A stretch of DNA of 64,000 bases from Glebionis coronaria. Lineage: Eukaryota > Streptophyta > Magnoliopsida > Asterales > Asteraceae. A program made the translations under genes and the position numbers. This document shows, in pieces, positions 34,573-48,154 of the stretch; the first letter of the stretch is position 1, and each line of letters starts with the position of its first letter. The stretch covers positions 30,405,224 through 30,469,223 of the forward strand of contig CM046876.1 in assembly GCA_025667525.1 (NCBI GenBank). Direction: 5' to 3'. A model generated the notes under the pieces. The model had not been told where the DNA came from. It was given only the letters and a program-made list of their open reading frames with translations, and ran no database searches.

Positions 34573-37500
34573 TTAAGTGAGATTAACCATTCCAATATTT
34601 GTTACCAAATATTGAAATCTTCCAGCATCAAAAGGTTTAGTTAATAAATCAGCCACATTGTCTTCTGTGTCTACCCTATCTGGTTGTATTAAACCTTTTT
34701 CAAAGCAATCTCTTATAAAATGATGTCTAATTTCTATGTGTTTGGTTTTAGAATGATGTACAGGATTTTTAATAATGCATAAAGTACTGTTATTGTCTAC
34801 AAAAATCTTGGTATGCATAAAATTATACCCATAATCCAACAGCTGGTTCTGAATCCATAAGACTTGTCCACAACAAGCAGCTGCTGCAACATATTCTGCT
34901 TCAGTTGTAGAGTTAGCCACCACTGTTTGTTTCTTGCATTGCCAAGATATTAATCTGCTCCCAAGAAATTGACATCCACCAGTTGTGGATTTCCTATCAA
35001 ACTTGTCACCACCATAATCACTGTCTGAATATGCAATAAGGTCCAATGGAGAATCTTTTGGGTACCATAATCCAAGGTCTGGATAACACCTTAGGTACCT
35101 AAAAATCCTCTTCACAGCAAAAAGGTGACATTCTTTGGGAGTCACTTGATGGCGTGCACATGCACACACAGCAAACATGATGTCAGGTCTTGAGGCTGTA
35201 AGATACATCAATGATCCAATCATTGATCTATAGTGCCTAACATCCACATCCTTTCCAGCTCCAATTTTTCCCCAAGGGTGTTGTCTATCCATAGGAGAGG
35301 AAGCCTCCTTTTCATGTGGAGAAAAACCATATTTCTTCAAGATTTCAGCGACATACTTGTCTTGGGAGATGAAGATACCATCTTCTTTCTGCTGAACTTG
35401 TAAACCTAGAAAGAAGTTCATCTCACCCATTGCACTCATCTTGAATTTATCTGTCATGAGCTTGGAAAAGTCCTCACTCATTTTTGGATCAGTAGACCCA
35501 AAAATGATATCATCAACATAGACCTGCACAAGCAACACATGTTTTCCTTTCTTCTTTGTAAACAGTGTCTGATCTATGGTGCCCCTTTTGAAGCCATTTT
35601 CCACCAAGTAGGTGGACAATGTACCATACCATGCTCTTGGGGCTTGATGAAGTCCATACATTGCTTTCTTCACTCTATAAACCTTGTCTGGATTCTCAGG
35701 ATCTTCAAAACCAGGAGGTTGCATGACATATACTTCCTCAACTATTGTCCCATAGAGGAAAGCACTCTTCACATCCATCTGGTAAACAGTAAAATTCATA
35801 CAAGAGGCATAAGCTAGAAAAATTCTTATAGCTTCAATTCTTGCAACTGGTGCAAAAACTTCTTCATAATCAATTCCTTCCTCTTGTGTATAACCCTGAG
35901 CTACCAAACGTGCCTTGTTTCTGACCACAATGCCTCTTTCATCTTTCTTGTTCCTTAGAACCCATCTTGTCCCAATTGGTCTCACATATCTAGGACAATC
36001 AACCAGCTCCCAAACATCCTGTATAGCAAATTGGTGAAGCTCATCCTGCATTGCTTCTACCCAACTTGGTTTCTTGAGAGCATCAAAAATTTTCTTGGGT
36101 TCTTCCTGTGACAGAAAACAGGCAAACAAACATGCTTGTACAAGAGGGGTATCAACCTTCTTGTGTATATTGGCAATAAATCCACCAAGACCTTGATGAG
36201 ATCTTCTTGTCTGAACTGGAGCCATAACATCACCAATGATTTGAGATGTGGGGTGATCCTTAGCTGTGGAAGTGAGAACTCCTCCTTCAAAAAGTCTGGT
36301 GTCCTCAACTTCACGCTCCATGTTGCCAATATCTTCTTCAGATTCTTCTTGATCAACAGAGATCTCTTCATGGACATTAGAAGGTCCACCTTGTTCAAAA
36401 TGAGAAGAGAAAAGCTGTGTAAAGGTGTCTCCAAAGTCTGATCCTTGTTTATCAGCGTTTGGGCTAACAACGCCTGAACTGGTGTTGTCAGCGTTGGGGC
36501 CATCAGCGTCTGAATTGGTCGTGTCAGCGCTTGATTTCCCTTTGTCAGCGCCTGAAGAATCATGCATGTTTGTATTTGGTGGTATTTGAACACCACCATT
36601 ATCTTTCCTTGCAGCAGTAGCAGCAGCATAATACTCATCTGTCCATATAGGAAGTGTAACAAACTCTTGTGTGGGAGATGATTTAACTGCTGGTGGTCCA
36701 TCCTCCTTAGCAACCTGTATACCTGAAACATTACCAATTCTCTTTTCCAAAACACTTGAAGTTACCTTCACAATGTCTGGATCAGTAACAGGCATATAAT
36801 TTAAAGCTCTAGACAAAGGTTCTAAGTCAAACAACCAATTTGGACCACTCTCAGGATCACTAGGTTTACTTTCTAAAAACCTAACATGTACCTTTTCAAG
36901 TATACGTTTTTCCTTTTTAATGTAAACCCTATATCCTTTACTCTGCACTGAATAACCCATGAAGTAGCCTTCATCACCTTTTGAATCAAATTTTCCTAGG
37001 GCCTCACTAGTTTCTAAAACAACTACATGACAACCAAAAGGCTTGAGAAAGCCAATATTGGGCTTCCTTCCCGAAAGTAATTCATAAGGTGTCTTATTAT
37101 GTATCTTGTTGACCAATGCCCTATTTTGAACATAACAAGCTGTGTTAACAGCTTCAGCCCAAAAGGCTATAGGAAAGTGGGCATCAGCCAACATGGTTCT
37201 GGCTGCTTCAATAAGGGTCCTATTCTTCCTTTCAGCAACTCCATTTTGCTGTGGAGTTCTAGCTATGCTAAACTGCCTAGTAATCCCTTTCTTGGCACAA
37301 AAATCATCCAACAACTGATTTCTAAACTCACCCCCATTGTCACTTCTAATAATTTTGACCTCATTACCATTCTTCTTTTCAATCTGGGTAATGAAATTAA
37401 TCAGACTTAGGTCAGTTTCACTTTTCTTGGCTAAAAAGAAAGTCCATGTAAACCTGGAGTAATCATCAGTAATGACAAAACAATATGATTTACCCTTCAA

Positions 37501-38211
37501 ACTTTCTATATTAGTTGGACCAAAGAGGTCCATATGCAATAAGTGAAGTGGTTTAGAACTAGAGTGCACCTGTTTAGACCTGAATGAGACCTTGTGCTGC
37601 TTGACCTTAAGGCATGCAACACAAGAGTGGTCATTGTGGAAAGCCTTTTCAGGCAAACCATCAACTAAACCAAGCCTCACAAGTCTATTGATATTCTTAA
37701 AGTTTATGTGCCCTAGTCTCCTGTGCCAAAGATTACTTTCATCTACTGAGGCTTTAGCATATAGACATGACATTTTATTATTTACCTTAATTCCATTAAG
37801 ATTCACATTATATATGTCTTTATGCCTTGGTGTTCTAAAATCTATGTATTTCTCCTCAGGGAGCTTATAATCTTTGCTTAATACCAAGCACTCAGTATCT
37901 GTGAAAAGAACCTTATTTTTGTTATCACACACTTGTGATACACTAAACAAATTATAATCCAGATCTTTTACCAAGAAGACATTCTCAAACCGTAGATTGT
38001 TGGTGACAAGGGTTCCTTTTCCTGTGATTGTTCCATAGCCCCCACCAAAGTATACCTTATCACCATCTTGAATAGGAGAGAAATTGGTCAGATAGTCTTC
38101 TTTTCCTGTCATGTGCCTTGAGCATCCACTATCCCAGTATCCATAATCATTGATCTTCTTCTGAATGCCCTGCACATAAAGAAAACACATTAGTTTTCTT
38201 TGGGAACCCAA
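34573..38211 (-). CDS. pol: Copia pol polyprotein, intact (1212 aa)
   Basis: Protease [11 protein letters not shown] near residue 26; integrase zinc region LWHRRLGH...CVACLK; integrase D, D, E in [15 protein letters not shown] and ERKNRT; linker with S/N-A-D repeats (about 36560-36440); RT with YVDDIIFGS; RNase H with SDSDYGG and EAEYVAAA; C-terminus NIGMVNLT. All catalytic residues present, no internal stop. In the -1 frame relative to gag with a 22-nt overlap (38190-38211). With intact gag and near-identical LTRs this copy could be mobilisation-competent apart from ORF3, whose need is unknown. Confidence 0.96.
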   Translation of the reverse strand: MGSQRKLMCFLYVQGIQKKINDYGYWDSGCSRHMTGKEDYLTNFSPIQDGDKVYFGGGYGTITGKGTLVTNNLRFENVFLVKDLDYNLFSVSQVCDNKNKVLFTDTECLVLSKDYKLPEEKYIDFRTPRHKDIYNVNLNGIKVNNKMSCLYAKASVDESNLWHRRLGHINFKNINRLVRLGLVDGLPEKAFHNDHSCVACLKVKQHKVSFRSKQVHSSSKPLHLLHMDLFGPTNIESLKGKSYCFVITDDYSRFTWTFFLAKKSETDLSLINFITQIEKKNGNEVKIIRSDNGGEFRNQLLDDFCAKKGITRQFSIARTPQQNGVAERKNRTLIEAARTMLADAHFPIAFWAEAVNTACYVQNRALVNKIHNKTPYELLSGRKPNIGFLKPFGCHVVVLETSEALGKFDSKGDEGYFMGYSVQSKGYRVYIKKEKRILEKVHVRFLESKPSDPESGPNWLFDLEPLSRALNYMPVTDPDIVKVTSSVLEKRIGNVSGIQVAKEDGPPAVKSSPTQEFVTLPIWTDEYYAAATAARKDNGGVQIPPNTNMHDSSGADKGKSSADTTNSDADGPNADNTSSGVVSPNADKQGSDFGDTFTQLFSSHFEQGGPSNVHEEISVDQEESEEDIGNMEREVEDTRLFEGGVLTSTAKDHPTSQIIGDVMAPVQTRRSHQGLGGFIANIHKKVDTPLVQACLFACFLSQEEPKKIFDALKKPSWVEAMQDELHQFAIQDVWELVDCPRYVRPIGTRWVLRNKKDERGIVVRNKARLVAQGYTQEEGIDYEEVFAPVARIEAIRIFLAYASCMNFTVYQMDVKSAFLYGTIVEEVYVMQPPGFEDPENPDKVYRVKKAMYGLHQAPRAWYGTLSTYLVENGFKRGTIDQTLFTKKKGKHVLLVQVYVDDIIFGSTDPKMSEDFSKLMTDKFKMSAMGEMNFFLGLQVQQKEDGIFISQDKYVAEILKKYGFSPHEKEASSPMDRQHPWGKIGAGKDVDVRHYRSMIGSLMYLTASRPDIMFAVCACARHQVTPKECHLFAVKRIFRYLRCYPDLGLWYPKDSPLDLIAYSDSDYGGDKFDRKSTTGGCQFLGSRLISWQCKKQTVVANSTTEAEYVAAAACCGQVLWIQNQLLDYGYNFMHTKIFVDNNSTLCIIKNPVHHSKTKHIEIRHHFIRDCFEKGLIQPDRVDTEDNVADLLTKPFDAGRFQYLVTNIGMVNLT

Positions 38212-41075
38212 GCCGTGGAAGACATGGATTCATTTGGTTGTTCAACAAGAACAGACTTGGTTCTCATAACAACTCCATTTTCATCCCTGTTTGAATGAAA
38301 TTCCCAGTTAACCCCAATTGGTGTTGATAATGCCTTAGAAATATAATGAAACCTGTTGCATGTCATAGAAATACCAGTAGAATTAGGGTTCTGGTCTTGT
38401 TTTGGTCTCCATGTTAAGCTAGTAGAAGCTTTAGACCTATTTCCCTGTGGTTGCAAATACCTAGGTTTAGCAGTTTGTCTGTCAGCGCTGAAATTACTCT
38501 TGTCAGCTCCCCGATTTCTCTTATCAGCGTTGAACCTAGGGTTTGCTACAGGAACCCATTGCCTATTGGACCAAGTATTTGACTTTTGAAAAGGTCTTAG
38601 GCCTTGTGTGTTAGACCCTCTAGAAAAGAATGGGGCTGGTCTAACTACTTGTGAACTCTTGTTAACAAAGGTATTGGGTCTGACAGTGTTTGACCTATGT
38701 TGACTTTTGTCAGCGCTGAAATGGTTCCTATCAGCGTTGACATTGGAAGCGTTGACACATCTGTATGCCAAATGTGAGAAGCTCCCACATGTGTAACAAG
38801 CTTTTCTAGACATAGTCTTAGGTCTAGAAGCAAAGAAGCCTGTTCCATGATCATTAACTTGGCTTTTTGGAGACCTAGTATTCCTATACATCTCTGCATA
38901 CTTAACACTAGGTTTTCTAACAGCTTGTGGGCCAAGGTCAACAGCTTTGCCAGTGGTAGGGTGTGTGATCTTAATAGGTTTAGGATCATCAATTGGTTTT
39001 GTGATTGGTGTAGGCTCATTTGGACTTTCACACAACAACCCTCCCTTAACAAACAAAGTGTGGTTAGCTTTCTTCCACTCTTCTAGGTCAGTCAGCTTTT
39101 GCTGATATTCCTCAACTGGGGAAGTCACTCTAGGTGGAGGAATGAATTCCTCCTCTTGGCATTCTGGCAAGCCAGTCCAAGATAAGTCCTTTGATTGGAC
39201 ACCATAGAAATCCCCAGCTGGTGGTGGAACAACAGTATAATTATTCATCCCAATCCCACTCATATCCTTAGAGTCTCTTTGTTTACTAACACACTCTCCA
39301 AGGGATTGTGTGGCCTTATCAAATCTCTGGATTTTAAGACTCACATTATCTTTATTTTTGTTAGCCTCTTCTAACTGAGCTATCAAATCAAGATTAACCC
39401 TATTTACTATATCTTGAACATCCTTACTCTGATGTAACTCATGTTTTAAGATATTTATTTGATCCTTTAAATCAAACTCCATTTTCTTATACTCAGATAC
39501 TGTCTTTTCTGTTTGGGTAAGGGCAACTTGATAGTTAGATACTTTGCATCTTTCAGTACTTGCCTCATCTAATAATTTAACTATCTCTTGTTTTAATTTT
39601 TCAGTATTTAAACGACAACCCTTAGAACAGAAAGCATCATCATATACCTCATTATCTGATGAAGAGGAGGAGTGTGCCATGAGAGCATATTCAACATGCT
39701 CTTCTTTAACTTCAGCAACCAAAGCTCTGTCCTCTTCTTCATTCTTAGCCATCCAGCTCCAATCCCATTCTCCAACACCATCAATTTGTTGAACAGCAAC
39801 CATAGCCTTGGGATCTGGGCTCTTAATCATTTGGCTTGAAGGCTTCCCAGCATCAGATCTCCTTGGAGATCTACATTCCCTCATAAAGTGCCCCATCCTA
39901 TGACAGTTGTAGCACTCCACCTTGGATTTATCAAATCCAGCAACATCCTTAGCATTAAAGGTCATCTTCTTCTTGAACCTTTTATTGAACCTGTTTGCTC
40001 TTAAACTTACAAGAGCCATAGTCCACTTGATGTCCATTTCTTCCAATTGTTCATCACTTATCTGCTCAAGATCTTCATATGTAATCCTTGAATCACTGGG
40101 CAAAGAAGCAATGAATGCACACACAGTATCAAGATCAAAACCAGCAGGTTTAATTCTATCAGCGCCATGATTGTGTGTGTCAGCGCTTGAGTACAAAGCG
40201 TTGACAGGATATGATCCAGCGCTGACAGATTGACATCCAGCGCTGACACCTTGAGATCCAGTTGCTGAATGTCCATAGAAGTTCATGGAATCAAATTGGC
40301 CTTCACTTTGTGAAAAGAAGGCCATGTTGCTGCTGGAAGATTTGTTATCACTCTCCAATTGCCATTCATTCTCCAATAGTCTTAACTTGTTGAAGATGTC
40401 ATCAAACCTGGAAGTCTTGTGGGTATTATTGACAAGAATGGATCTTGTCTCAATCTTCCATACATCACCAAGGCTTTTGAGAAAAGTGGCATTCAATTCA
40501 GGATCATCAATCTGTTTTCCCATGAAGGAAAGTTGACTTGTGATGTCAAGAAGTCTACTTCTCACACTGCTGAGATTCTCATTAGGTTGAGCTTTAAAGA
40601 CAGCATACTCATGCAATAGTTGTTTCTTCTTTTCTTCTTTTGTGTCAGCATTCCCACCATGTGCTACTTCAAGAGCTTCCCAAAGCTCTTTTGCAGACTC
40701 AAATCGTTTGTACTTGTGCTGATTCTCATGACCTAGGGCATGTTTCAAGATATTCAAGATTTTCATGTCCACCCTCTTCTTGGCTATATCTTCAACAGCA
40801 ACAGCTCTCCCATCTTCAGGCTTTTCCAACTTATCAGATTCACGACAATTAGGAACAGCTGTCCTTGTGGCAATAGCAGCAGTAATCTTTGCTGCTTTAT
40901 CGAATGTGTTCCCATATTCGATAATTTCCCAAAGAGTGTAGTCATGAATAGCTATGTATTGCTCAAAATTGGACTTCCAAAGCTCAAAGTTACTGGCAAC
41001 AAACATGGGAATTTTGATACTAGGGTTTGAGAAGTTGTTTTGTAGCAAAGCAGGAGGTTGATTTGTGCCAGACAT
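38190..41075 (-). CDS. gag: Copia gag, intact and very long (961 aa)
   Basis: Start [12 protein letters not shown] about 100 bp downstream of the PBS. N-terminal ~230 residues are a Ty1/Copia capsid-type domain ([36 protein letters not shown]). A motif-encoded repeat segment follows (residues ~270-305), then zinc knuckle 1 [14 protein letters not shown] (~388-401), a long coiled coil (~480-590), a proline-rich part, zinc knuckle 2 [14 protein letters not shown] (~757-770), and a basic S/N-A-D-R/K repeat tail. Most Copia Gags are far shorter, and two knuckles ~370 residues apart are unusual. Ends AWVPKEN-stop. Confidence 0.95.
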   Translation of the reverse strand: MSGTNQPPALLQNNFSNPSIKIPMFVASNFELWKSNFEQYIAIHDYTLWEIIEYGNTFDKAAKITAAIATRTAVPNCRESDKLEKPEDGRAVAVEDIAKKRVDMKILNILKHALGHENQHKYKRFESAKELWEALEVAHGGNADTKEEKKKQLLHEYAVFKAQPNENLSSVRSRLLDITSQLSFMGKQIDDPELNATFLKSLGDVWKIETRSILVNNTHKTSRFDDIFNKLRLLENEWQLESDNKSSSSNMAFFSQSEGQFDSMNFYGHSATGSQGVSAGCQSVSAGSYPVNALYSSADTHNHGADRIKPAGFDLDTVCAFIASLPSDSRITYEDLEQISDEQLEEMDIKWTMALVSLRANRFNKRFKKKMTFNAKDVAGFDKSKVECYNCHRMGHFMRECRSPRRSDAGKPSSQMIKSPDPKAMVAVQQIDGVGEWDWSWMAKNEEEDRALVAEVKEEHVEYALMAHSSSSSDNEVYDDAFCSKGCRLNTEKLKQEIVKLLDEASTERCKVSNYQVALTQTEKTVSEYKKMEFDLKDQINILKHELHQSKDVQDIVNRVNLDLIAQLEEANKNKDNVSLKIQRFDKATQSLGECVSKQRDSKDMSGIGMNNYTVVPPPAGDFYGVQSKDLSWTGLPECQEEEFIPPPRVTSPVEEYQQKLTDLEEWKKANHTLFVKGGLLCESPNEPTPITKPIDDPKPIKITHPTTGKAVDLGPQAVRKPSVKYAEMYRNTRSPKSQVNDHGTGFFASRPKTMSRKACYTCGSFSHLAYRCVNASNVNADRNHFSADKSQHRSNTVRPNTFVNKSSQVVRPAPFFSRGSNTQGLRPFQKSNTWSNRQWVPVANPRFNADKRNRGADKSNFSADRQTAKPRYLQPQGNRSKASTSLTWRPKQDQNPNSTGISMTCNRFHYISKALSTPIGVNWEFHSNRDENGVVMRTKSVLVEQPNESMSSTAWVPKEN
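38478..38765 (-). repeat. 21-nt periodic motif clusters in gag tail (copy 2)
   Basis: Minus-strand counterparts of the clusters at 1064-1334 of copy 1, with the same 15/21-nt spacings. Confidence 0.8.
40158..40262 (-). repeat. 21-nt periodic motif cluster in the N-terminal half of gag
   Basis: On the minus strand successive units are CGCTGGATGT, CGCTGGATCA, CGCTTTGTAC, CGCTGACACA and CGCTGATAG, spaced 21, 21, 15 and 21 nt. The matching part of copy 1 is outside the window. It encodes QGVSAG and SSAD-type repeats. Confidence 0.8.
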
Positions 41076-41165
41076 GATGTTTTTAGGGTTTTGAGAATTT
41101 TAGGGTTTTTAGGGTTTGGTGTTTTAGGGTTCTGCGTTACTTAAAGATCAAAAGTTTCTCAACAA

Positions 41166-41177
41166 GCTCTGATACCA
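41166..41177 (-). other. Primer binding site of SIRE copy 2
   Basis: Minus strand TGGTATCAGAGC, complementary to the 3' end of initiator tRNA-Met, two bases inside the 5' LTR. Confidence 0.93.
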
Positions 41178-41179
41178 CT

Positions 41180-41701
41180 TGTTGATCCCAAACTTAGATC
41201 GATTAAGCTTTGTGTATACGAGATTAGATCAAGTACTACACGTAGAGAAACCTTTGCTTATGAATAAAGTAACAAAGTGTTATGCGGAATTAACACTTGA
41301 TCTAAAACACAATGATGTTAAACAAACTTTCACTTGTATTAGAATAATCGTGTTGATTACAATGAAAGGTTTAACTTGTGAATACTATGAAAACTGATAT
41401 TTAACATTAACCTAAAAGATCTTCTTTTATAGAACAAGAAGTCTTGTACAATAAGCTACGAATCAACTATTCTAGATAAAGATAAACATAGAAAATACAT
41501 TGTCGTTTCTATCCTTACTAGAAGTAATCTAGAATATAATATACGTGTAGCTCACATCTTCCATCAGTGCTTGTCTTCAATCTGTCAACGCTTGACTTTA
41601 TCTTGTCAACGCTTATGCTGTCAGCGCTCACTTTGCTCTTGTCAACGCTTGAGTTGTTCTTGTCAGCGTTCAAGTGTTCTGGCCTAAATTTATTCCCAAC
41701 A
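41180..41701 (-). repeat. 5' LTR of SIRE copy 2 (522 bp)
   Basis: Partner of 29678-30199; same length; two differences by eye. Motif array at about 41577-41692. Confidence 0.96.
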
Positions 41702-44300
41702 TAAGGGATTATCACTACTCATTTACAACTTACAGAAGATTTTTAGCAAAAACCTAAAAACCCTCCTCTCCTTCTCCTTTGTGCCGCCACCATCAAAACA
41801 CAAAAAGGGAGTGTTTGTTGATCTTGGATCTTGGAATTCTTGTTGGTGTTCGTGTTTGTTCTTCGTTCTTTTGATCCACGTATTCGGTAAATCTTTTTAA
41901 ACCTTTTCTTTTAATTTAATCTTTTTATTAGTTATGAACATGTGATGTTTTTATAAAAACATAATAATTAATCATAGATCTAACATGTTTTGGGGTTAAA
42001 TTAAATCAAAGGGTTGCTTTTAAGGGGTGTTTATTTTGGCCGTAGGCTGCAACCGAACCCGAAGGGGTTTCGGTTTGCCAAGTCGACCACCACCAAGATC
42101 ATATGGTCTTGGTTGGTGCGTGTGGGTCCCACGGCAGCAAGGGGAAACACGGGGTACCCCGAGTTGGTTCGGGGTACGGTGTCGATTCATGTCCGGTTCA
42201 TGTTTTTAGCCTAGATCCGGTTCATGGTGTATGTTAGTTTTTTTTATGTTTATGAACTTATGTTAAAATTAAATTAATAAAATGATGTGATTAATTTAAT
42301 AACATGACTTAGGTTATTTAATTATTAATGATCATGAAATTATTTTAACCTAAGTATTTATATATTTAAGACTTATAATTAATTAATTATTTTAAAATCA
42401 TAGATATAATTAATTAATTAACATGACTTAGGTTATATTATTAATATATAATAATACATATTTTAATCTAAGTATTTAACTTATTTAATTAAAAACATGT
42501 TATACTTTAATTAAATATTATAACCTATAGTTTAATTAAATTACATGAAATAATTATTAAACTATACATTATATCATATGACTTAGAAAATAATCATGAA
42601 ACACACTTAGGCCTATATACTTAGCTTATTTAACCAGCTTATTTCTAATTATGGAAACTTTCTATTTTTAGAAACTTAATTAAATAAGGCAGCTAATCTA
42701 TTTATGGAAACCAGCTATTTTTAGAAACTTAATTAAATAAGCCAGCTAATCTATTTATGGAAACCAGCTATTTTTAGAAACTTATTTATTTAAGGCATCT
42801 AATCTATTTATGGAAACTTATTTAATTAAGGCAGCAAATCTATTTATGGAAACTTTCTATTTTTAGAAACTTATCTATTTTAGGCAGTAAATCTATTTTT
42901 GAAACTTTCTATTTTTGGAAACTTTCTATTTTTGGATACAATCTATTTTTGGAAACTTTCTATTTTTGGTAACTTTCTATTTTTGGAAACTTTCTATTTT
43001 TGGAAACTTTCTATTTTTGGAAACTTTCTATTTTTGGAAACTTTCTATTTTAGGAAAACTGCTATTTTTGGAAAGTTACTTATTATTACACAGTAAGTAT
43101 AATAACACATGAAATACCATAAATACTTAATCAGATTAAACAAAATATAAGATAAAACACAGTTTAAGGCTTTAAAACAGTAAAACATGGTAAGAACACA
43201 TAAAATAAGCTAAGACATGATATAAAACCAGCTACGTATTTAGTAAGCAGATACTTATTCATGTACATATTTATGTAGCACTAGTGATTCAGAAGTAGGA
43301 TTCCTCGCAGTTCATCTTCTTCGTTCACTGGACATAAGGTACGGATTCCCGTTCTTTCAGTATGGACATTCTTTCCTTATTAGGATTCCCCGTATGCAGC
43401 CAACTGTTTTCCCGTAGTATAAGTATGAGTTTGATTGCTTATGTTTAAATGTGATTACCTATAGCCATATACATGCATGACCAGTTTCACCTAGTTATGG
43501 AGGTACCATAACCATAACATTAGAGGCACTGATGTTGTGACTTCACCACGGCGGAGTGATTGCTCGTGGCGTCCCTTCAGCTTTTGGCCATTTATTTATA
43601 TTTATCATGTGGGGCGTATGGGTACATCCTAGTTACATGTTTTATTCAGGATTACATGGTGAATGTGGTGTGTGCCTTGCATCCTTCACAAGGAGCTGAT
43701 TCCTCCTACCCAAAAACTAGTATATTAAATTAGAGGCAGCCCCTCTAATTTGCATGATGAGGTCACCCCTCCAAGTATTCATGCACGGTGGATTTTCATG
43801 ACCTATATTGGTTAATGGTAAAATATGTTAAACAGTTTTCATATGATAAACATAAGGCTTTTCAAACTATAAAACCGGTTTTATGAACATGTTCCAGGTT
43901 TTCCAGGACTTATACATTTCCGCTGCTATTAAGTCTTTATTATGTTTTAGTCATTTATACTATGTCTATATCCGTGCACTGAGCGTTTTGCTCAGCCGTT
44001 ACTTTCCTTTCCATGTCCCAAAACGACAGGTACCCTAGGAAAGACTCGAGCATTTGGAGGACGTGCATCGGATGGAAGCTGCTAGAGACTTCTTTTCCTT
44101 TTGCCTTCATATATTTATGCTTGTGTAGTCTTTCATTCATTTCTTTTCCTTTATTATGTTTTGGGCTTATGTTTGGGAACCGATGTTTGATTCCGGTTAT
44201 CCCTATGGTCATGTAATGTTTTATACATTTATCCTTGTATGCTTTGATGACACGCCATAATTACGGCGTGACATTTCTATTATCAAAATGGGGTGTTACA
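41702..44300 (+). repeat. Chromovirus 5' LTR, right segment
   Basis: Starts with the second TAAGG copy and ends GGGGTGTTACA. Compared with the 3' LTR it keeps about 105 bp (around 42119-42224) that are missing near 61517. No coding region; AT-rich with a minisatellite (separate entry). Confidence 0.92.
42640..43075 (+). repeat. Minisatellite: 17-bp CTATTTTTGGAAACTTT units
   Basis: From about 42895 the 17-bp unit repeats ten or so times; before that (42640-42890) a longer ~64-bp unit built of the same words with GGCAGCTAATCTATTTATGG repeats about four times. Confidence 0.9.
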
Positions 44301-44304
44301 ATTA

Positions 44305-44317
44305 TGGTATCAGAGCC
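44305..44317 (+). other. Primer binding site of the chromovirus
   Basis: TGGTATCAGAGCC, complementary to initiator tRNA-Met, four bases inside the 5' LTR. Confidence 0.92.
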
Positions 44318-47300
44318 AAGGCTTCGACCTGTAGGCTCTAAAACTCGACCTGTGACTAGTGGGTAGTCACCAGGAGCTTCCTAAGCCAACGTTTGTTATT
44401 CTACGTATTGATGTTTTCAGCGCATTGTTATTTTAACCATGACGTTTTCAGCACCTTGAGGTTTTAACCTTGATGTTTTCATCGATATTGTTTTACTAAT
44501 ATGAATAGACAACCGTCATTCATATTTAGTTATGTGTCATTGTTTCATGCATAATATTCCTCGTGAACTGTGGCTATGTGGACTGAACCCTAGTAGTTCA
44601 TAATTAGTCACATGAAATTTTTTCTGATAATTTTTGACATATGAGTTTCATTTATTTATGTTTCATGTATCATCGTTGTAGGGATTATGACTAAGTAATG
44701 GTTGGTACAGGACTGGCCCTATTTAGTCGCATGTGCTTTTATCGAAACTTTTAATTTTGGGACCGACCCATAGGCGTCCCCTCGCCATGTCTTTTGTTTT
44801 GGGACCGACCCATAGGCGTCCCCTCGCACATATAAAAGGTTTTTATAAACTAACATTACGCATTCATGCACTGTTTTCATGCATAAAAATTTTCTCATGA
44901 TTTATTGGCATAAAATTTTTTTTTCATGTCCCCTCATAAGTTACTATGTTTTTTATGTCAAGTATGTTTTCATACTGTCATGGTTAACTTCAGTTTCATG
45001 CTGATTATGATATACACTTCTTCGTAATAGATGGTTTCATGTTTCTTCATGATAATTCCGTCTTCATGTTGATTATGTTTTACGCCTCTTTTGTTATTTA
45101 CGTTGTCCTGCAAGACATTGTTGGATTTCATTGAATTCTGCTTTCATGATAGTCATGGTTGGTTTTCATTGATCATGCTGTCAGGCAAATCATCGTTGAA
45201 TTTGGTGTAACCACACTTTAGCGTTTCTCTATGCAACCAGAATGAGGTATATACTGGCATTGCCAGGATATCATGATGATTTTCCTAACCGTTTAACCGT
45301 TATACTTTCCTTAAATCATGATAAATGATCGACCCCATACCGATCATTTCATGTGCATTCCACGTGTACTCCACGTACAGTATTTCATGTGTATTACATG
45401 TACCTTAATCCATGTGTATTCCACTTGCAATACTTCATGAGTATTCGCTAGTCGATTCTGAATCATCTCAGGCGTATGTTCACTTGCCGATATTCTACAA
45501 GAATGCCGATGCCGCTCATAGCTTGGAGATGTTACTGAAGGTTGAAGCTGCTGACGTTCGGAGACGCTACGAGATGCGGATGTTGTTCACAACCTGGAGA
45601 TCCTACAAGACGAAGACAAAGGCGTCGGAGCAAAGCAATTGGACGAGAAGATGTTTCACCATCAGGCGATTCCCATCAATCATTGTCCCTAATTCTTAGT
45701 TACATGTCACACGTCATTCGGCTGTCATTTCAGCCATATGAGTGCAAACCGGTACCAGCCGGCCACTCAGCTGAATAGTTACATGAATCACGGTCATGAG
45801 AATGTCCATCATGGAACTGACAGACAGGACGATAGTAATCACTACTATGATAGCAACTAACCTAGAAATCGCAACCGAAACTCTGGCCACGGACGTGATC
45901 ATAAATACAAGGATTAGTAGTCCAACCGATCCTCCAATTCTGGCATAATAACCTTATATTGTGGTTATATTTGTTTCACATCTCGAGACACATGTCAAGA
46001 CATCAGTCAAGACACATGTCTCACGTATACCTCCTGAAGACACATGTCAAGACACTAATCAAGACATATGTCATGCTTATAGTTCCAAGAAACGAGTCAA
46101 GACACATGACTCACGTCCAACTATGGAACATTTCTAAGAAATTCAGGGTACCCTCCAAGGGTATATCCATTTTGTTGTGCCATGTATTAATCAGGCCACA
46201 AGAATTTCACTACCATTACCGGCGTATCAGTGAGAACTGTCACGTTGCCGATGTCACTTTTATTCTTGTAACCATAAATCATTGATTCATGACCATGAAG
46301 GACGCCTTTCGTATTCCCACGTATACGAAGGTTTTCCTTCAGCTAAGTGATGAGATCCAAGCTGCTAACGCATTTCCTTGGACAGACACGAGATGAATTT
46401 TATCCTAATTATGTACTATGAACAGCACACCATGCTACGATTCATAATTATGTACAGTAATGTTCAGGCTCCTGAATACATTCAGCTTGATTTTCCATCG
46501 GGAAAATCTATACAAATTATCTATGCTTACAAGCATGTGCGTTGTTAGCCATGGTCGCTAAAATTTTCTAGCTGTCAGTAAGACACGACCACTTAAGTCC
46601 TTTTACGCATAACCAGTTGATTATTCCAAAGTCTTCCCATACATTCTAGAAGAATCTACAAGGAGAAGGATGGTACCATGAGATTATGTGTCGACTACCG
46701 TTGACTTAAACAAATCACCATTCATGACCGTTATTCTCCTCCACGTATTGACGACATGTCAAATTAACCGTATAGTGTTAATCACTTTCCCACGATCGAA
46801 CTCATGATCATGCTGCCAACAGTGACGAGTGAAAAAGCAGGACATGTCCGTGACTGCTATTCGTTCACGACTCGGTCATGCTAGATTTATGATTTTGATT
46901 TAGTCTCATCAATGCTCCAACAGCATTATGGACTTAATAAATTGAGTTTCCATGAAGTCCTAAACAAATTCATTAGCGTTTTCATTGAGGATAACCAGAT
47001 TTCCTCTAAGCCTAACTCTATGACAAGAGAAATTCTACCCTTGAAATTATTCCAATATCAATTCTGTTTGATTACAGTAACACACTGAATCACATGGGTT
47101 TTATGGTTAATCTTACCATGACTCAGCTTATGCGTAAAGGAGAGAACCCTACACTACATTAGGTGTTCTAGGAAATCCTACGCTGGGAGAAGTCTAGATT
47201 TAGAGACTCAGGGTTTCGCAAACTCCTATGTATCAAGTTTGATGAAGCAAGATACATTTACGTTCATATCTTTATACCTGTCATACAAACAGGCTAAGAT

Positions 47301-48154
47301 AGGACACCAACAGACTGGGATGTTTTCATCATCTGAAATTGTGAATTGAAATGGGACAAGATCTCCACGGATTTTGGTTACCAGATTAAAGCAAGCTCAG
47401 AAAAAGCAAGATGCTATCTGTGTTATTGCCAACAGTTTGATCAAGTCTGCAAAATCCTTACATCCGTACGGATTTCAGAATCAACGGATTGATCGGACAC
47501 ATTCCACGCCAAGGCTCATCCGATCACTTGGTAATCCCTCAGCTATCGGGCCAGACAAAGATTCGCAATTGTACTCCTAAAATTACTTCACGTCTTAATA
47601 CTGATTCCACGACTTGCTTTCGCGCTCGCGTTCATGACACTATTCACGTTCATGATTGTTTTTTGGCTTACGATTTTACGTTCATTTTCTTCTCATTCTA
47701 GGAAGTTTGCAAGAACTTGAGAGACCAGACCCAAGTTTAGCATAACTGCCTATCCTCAGATAGACGTTTCTCGTCATAATCTATGTCTCACCTTCAAGCG
47801 TTTGTCATTACCGTCATTATATGCTATGATCACGATATGTTTCACATGTCATGTTCATTCCACGTTCCTCATATCATGATCAAGATATGTTACACGTATC
47901 AGGGATCACGATATGTTTACTCATACTACACTCGCCATATCTCCACGTAGCACGTTCAAAAATTTTCACGTATCACGTTCAAAATTTTTCACGTACTACG
48001 TTTCTTTATGTCTCGCGCATCGTTTTTAGCTAACAGTTAAGTTGGATTGTTTTGCAACATAATGTTTCAGTTACTCTTACACGTTAATTCTTATTCCCTC
48101 GATCGAATTTAGGGGATCTACCTTACGTTAATAACCAAGAACTTCTTCGTATTC

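Larger units (their letters stand above)
29678..41701 (-). mobile_element. SIRE-type Copia retrotransposon, copy 2, complete, minus strand
   Basis: 12.0 kb; LTRs 29678-30199 and 41180-41701; target duplication TAAGG (29673-29677 and 41702-41706). Leftward order: 5' LTR, PBS, gag, pol, spacer, ORF3, PPT, 3' LTR. The empty site is visible in the sister LTR (TTTAAGGGATT near 61096). gag and pol are open; ORF3 has two lesions. LTRs differ at two positions I can find (29716/41218 and 29877/41379), so it is young. Confidence 0.97.

Noticed and set aside
42899..43112. Two overlapping ~65-codon frames with repeated FYFWKLSIFGNFLFLE-like peptides
   Set aside because: They are translations of the 17-bp minisatellite in the chromovirus LTR; a unit length that is not a multiple of three cycles through all frames, so no real protein is implied.
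44013..44216. Duplicate small ORF in both chromovirus LTRs (also 63291-63494)
   Set aside because: It is LTR sequence repeated by definition; no motif and no sign of selection visible.
45412..46285. Chromovirus gag ORF
   Set aside because: Only short frames with no zinc knuckle or capsid motif that I can read; left as part of the decayed internal region.
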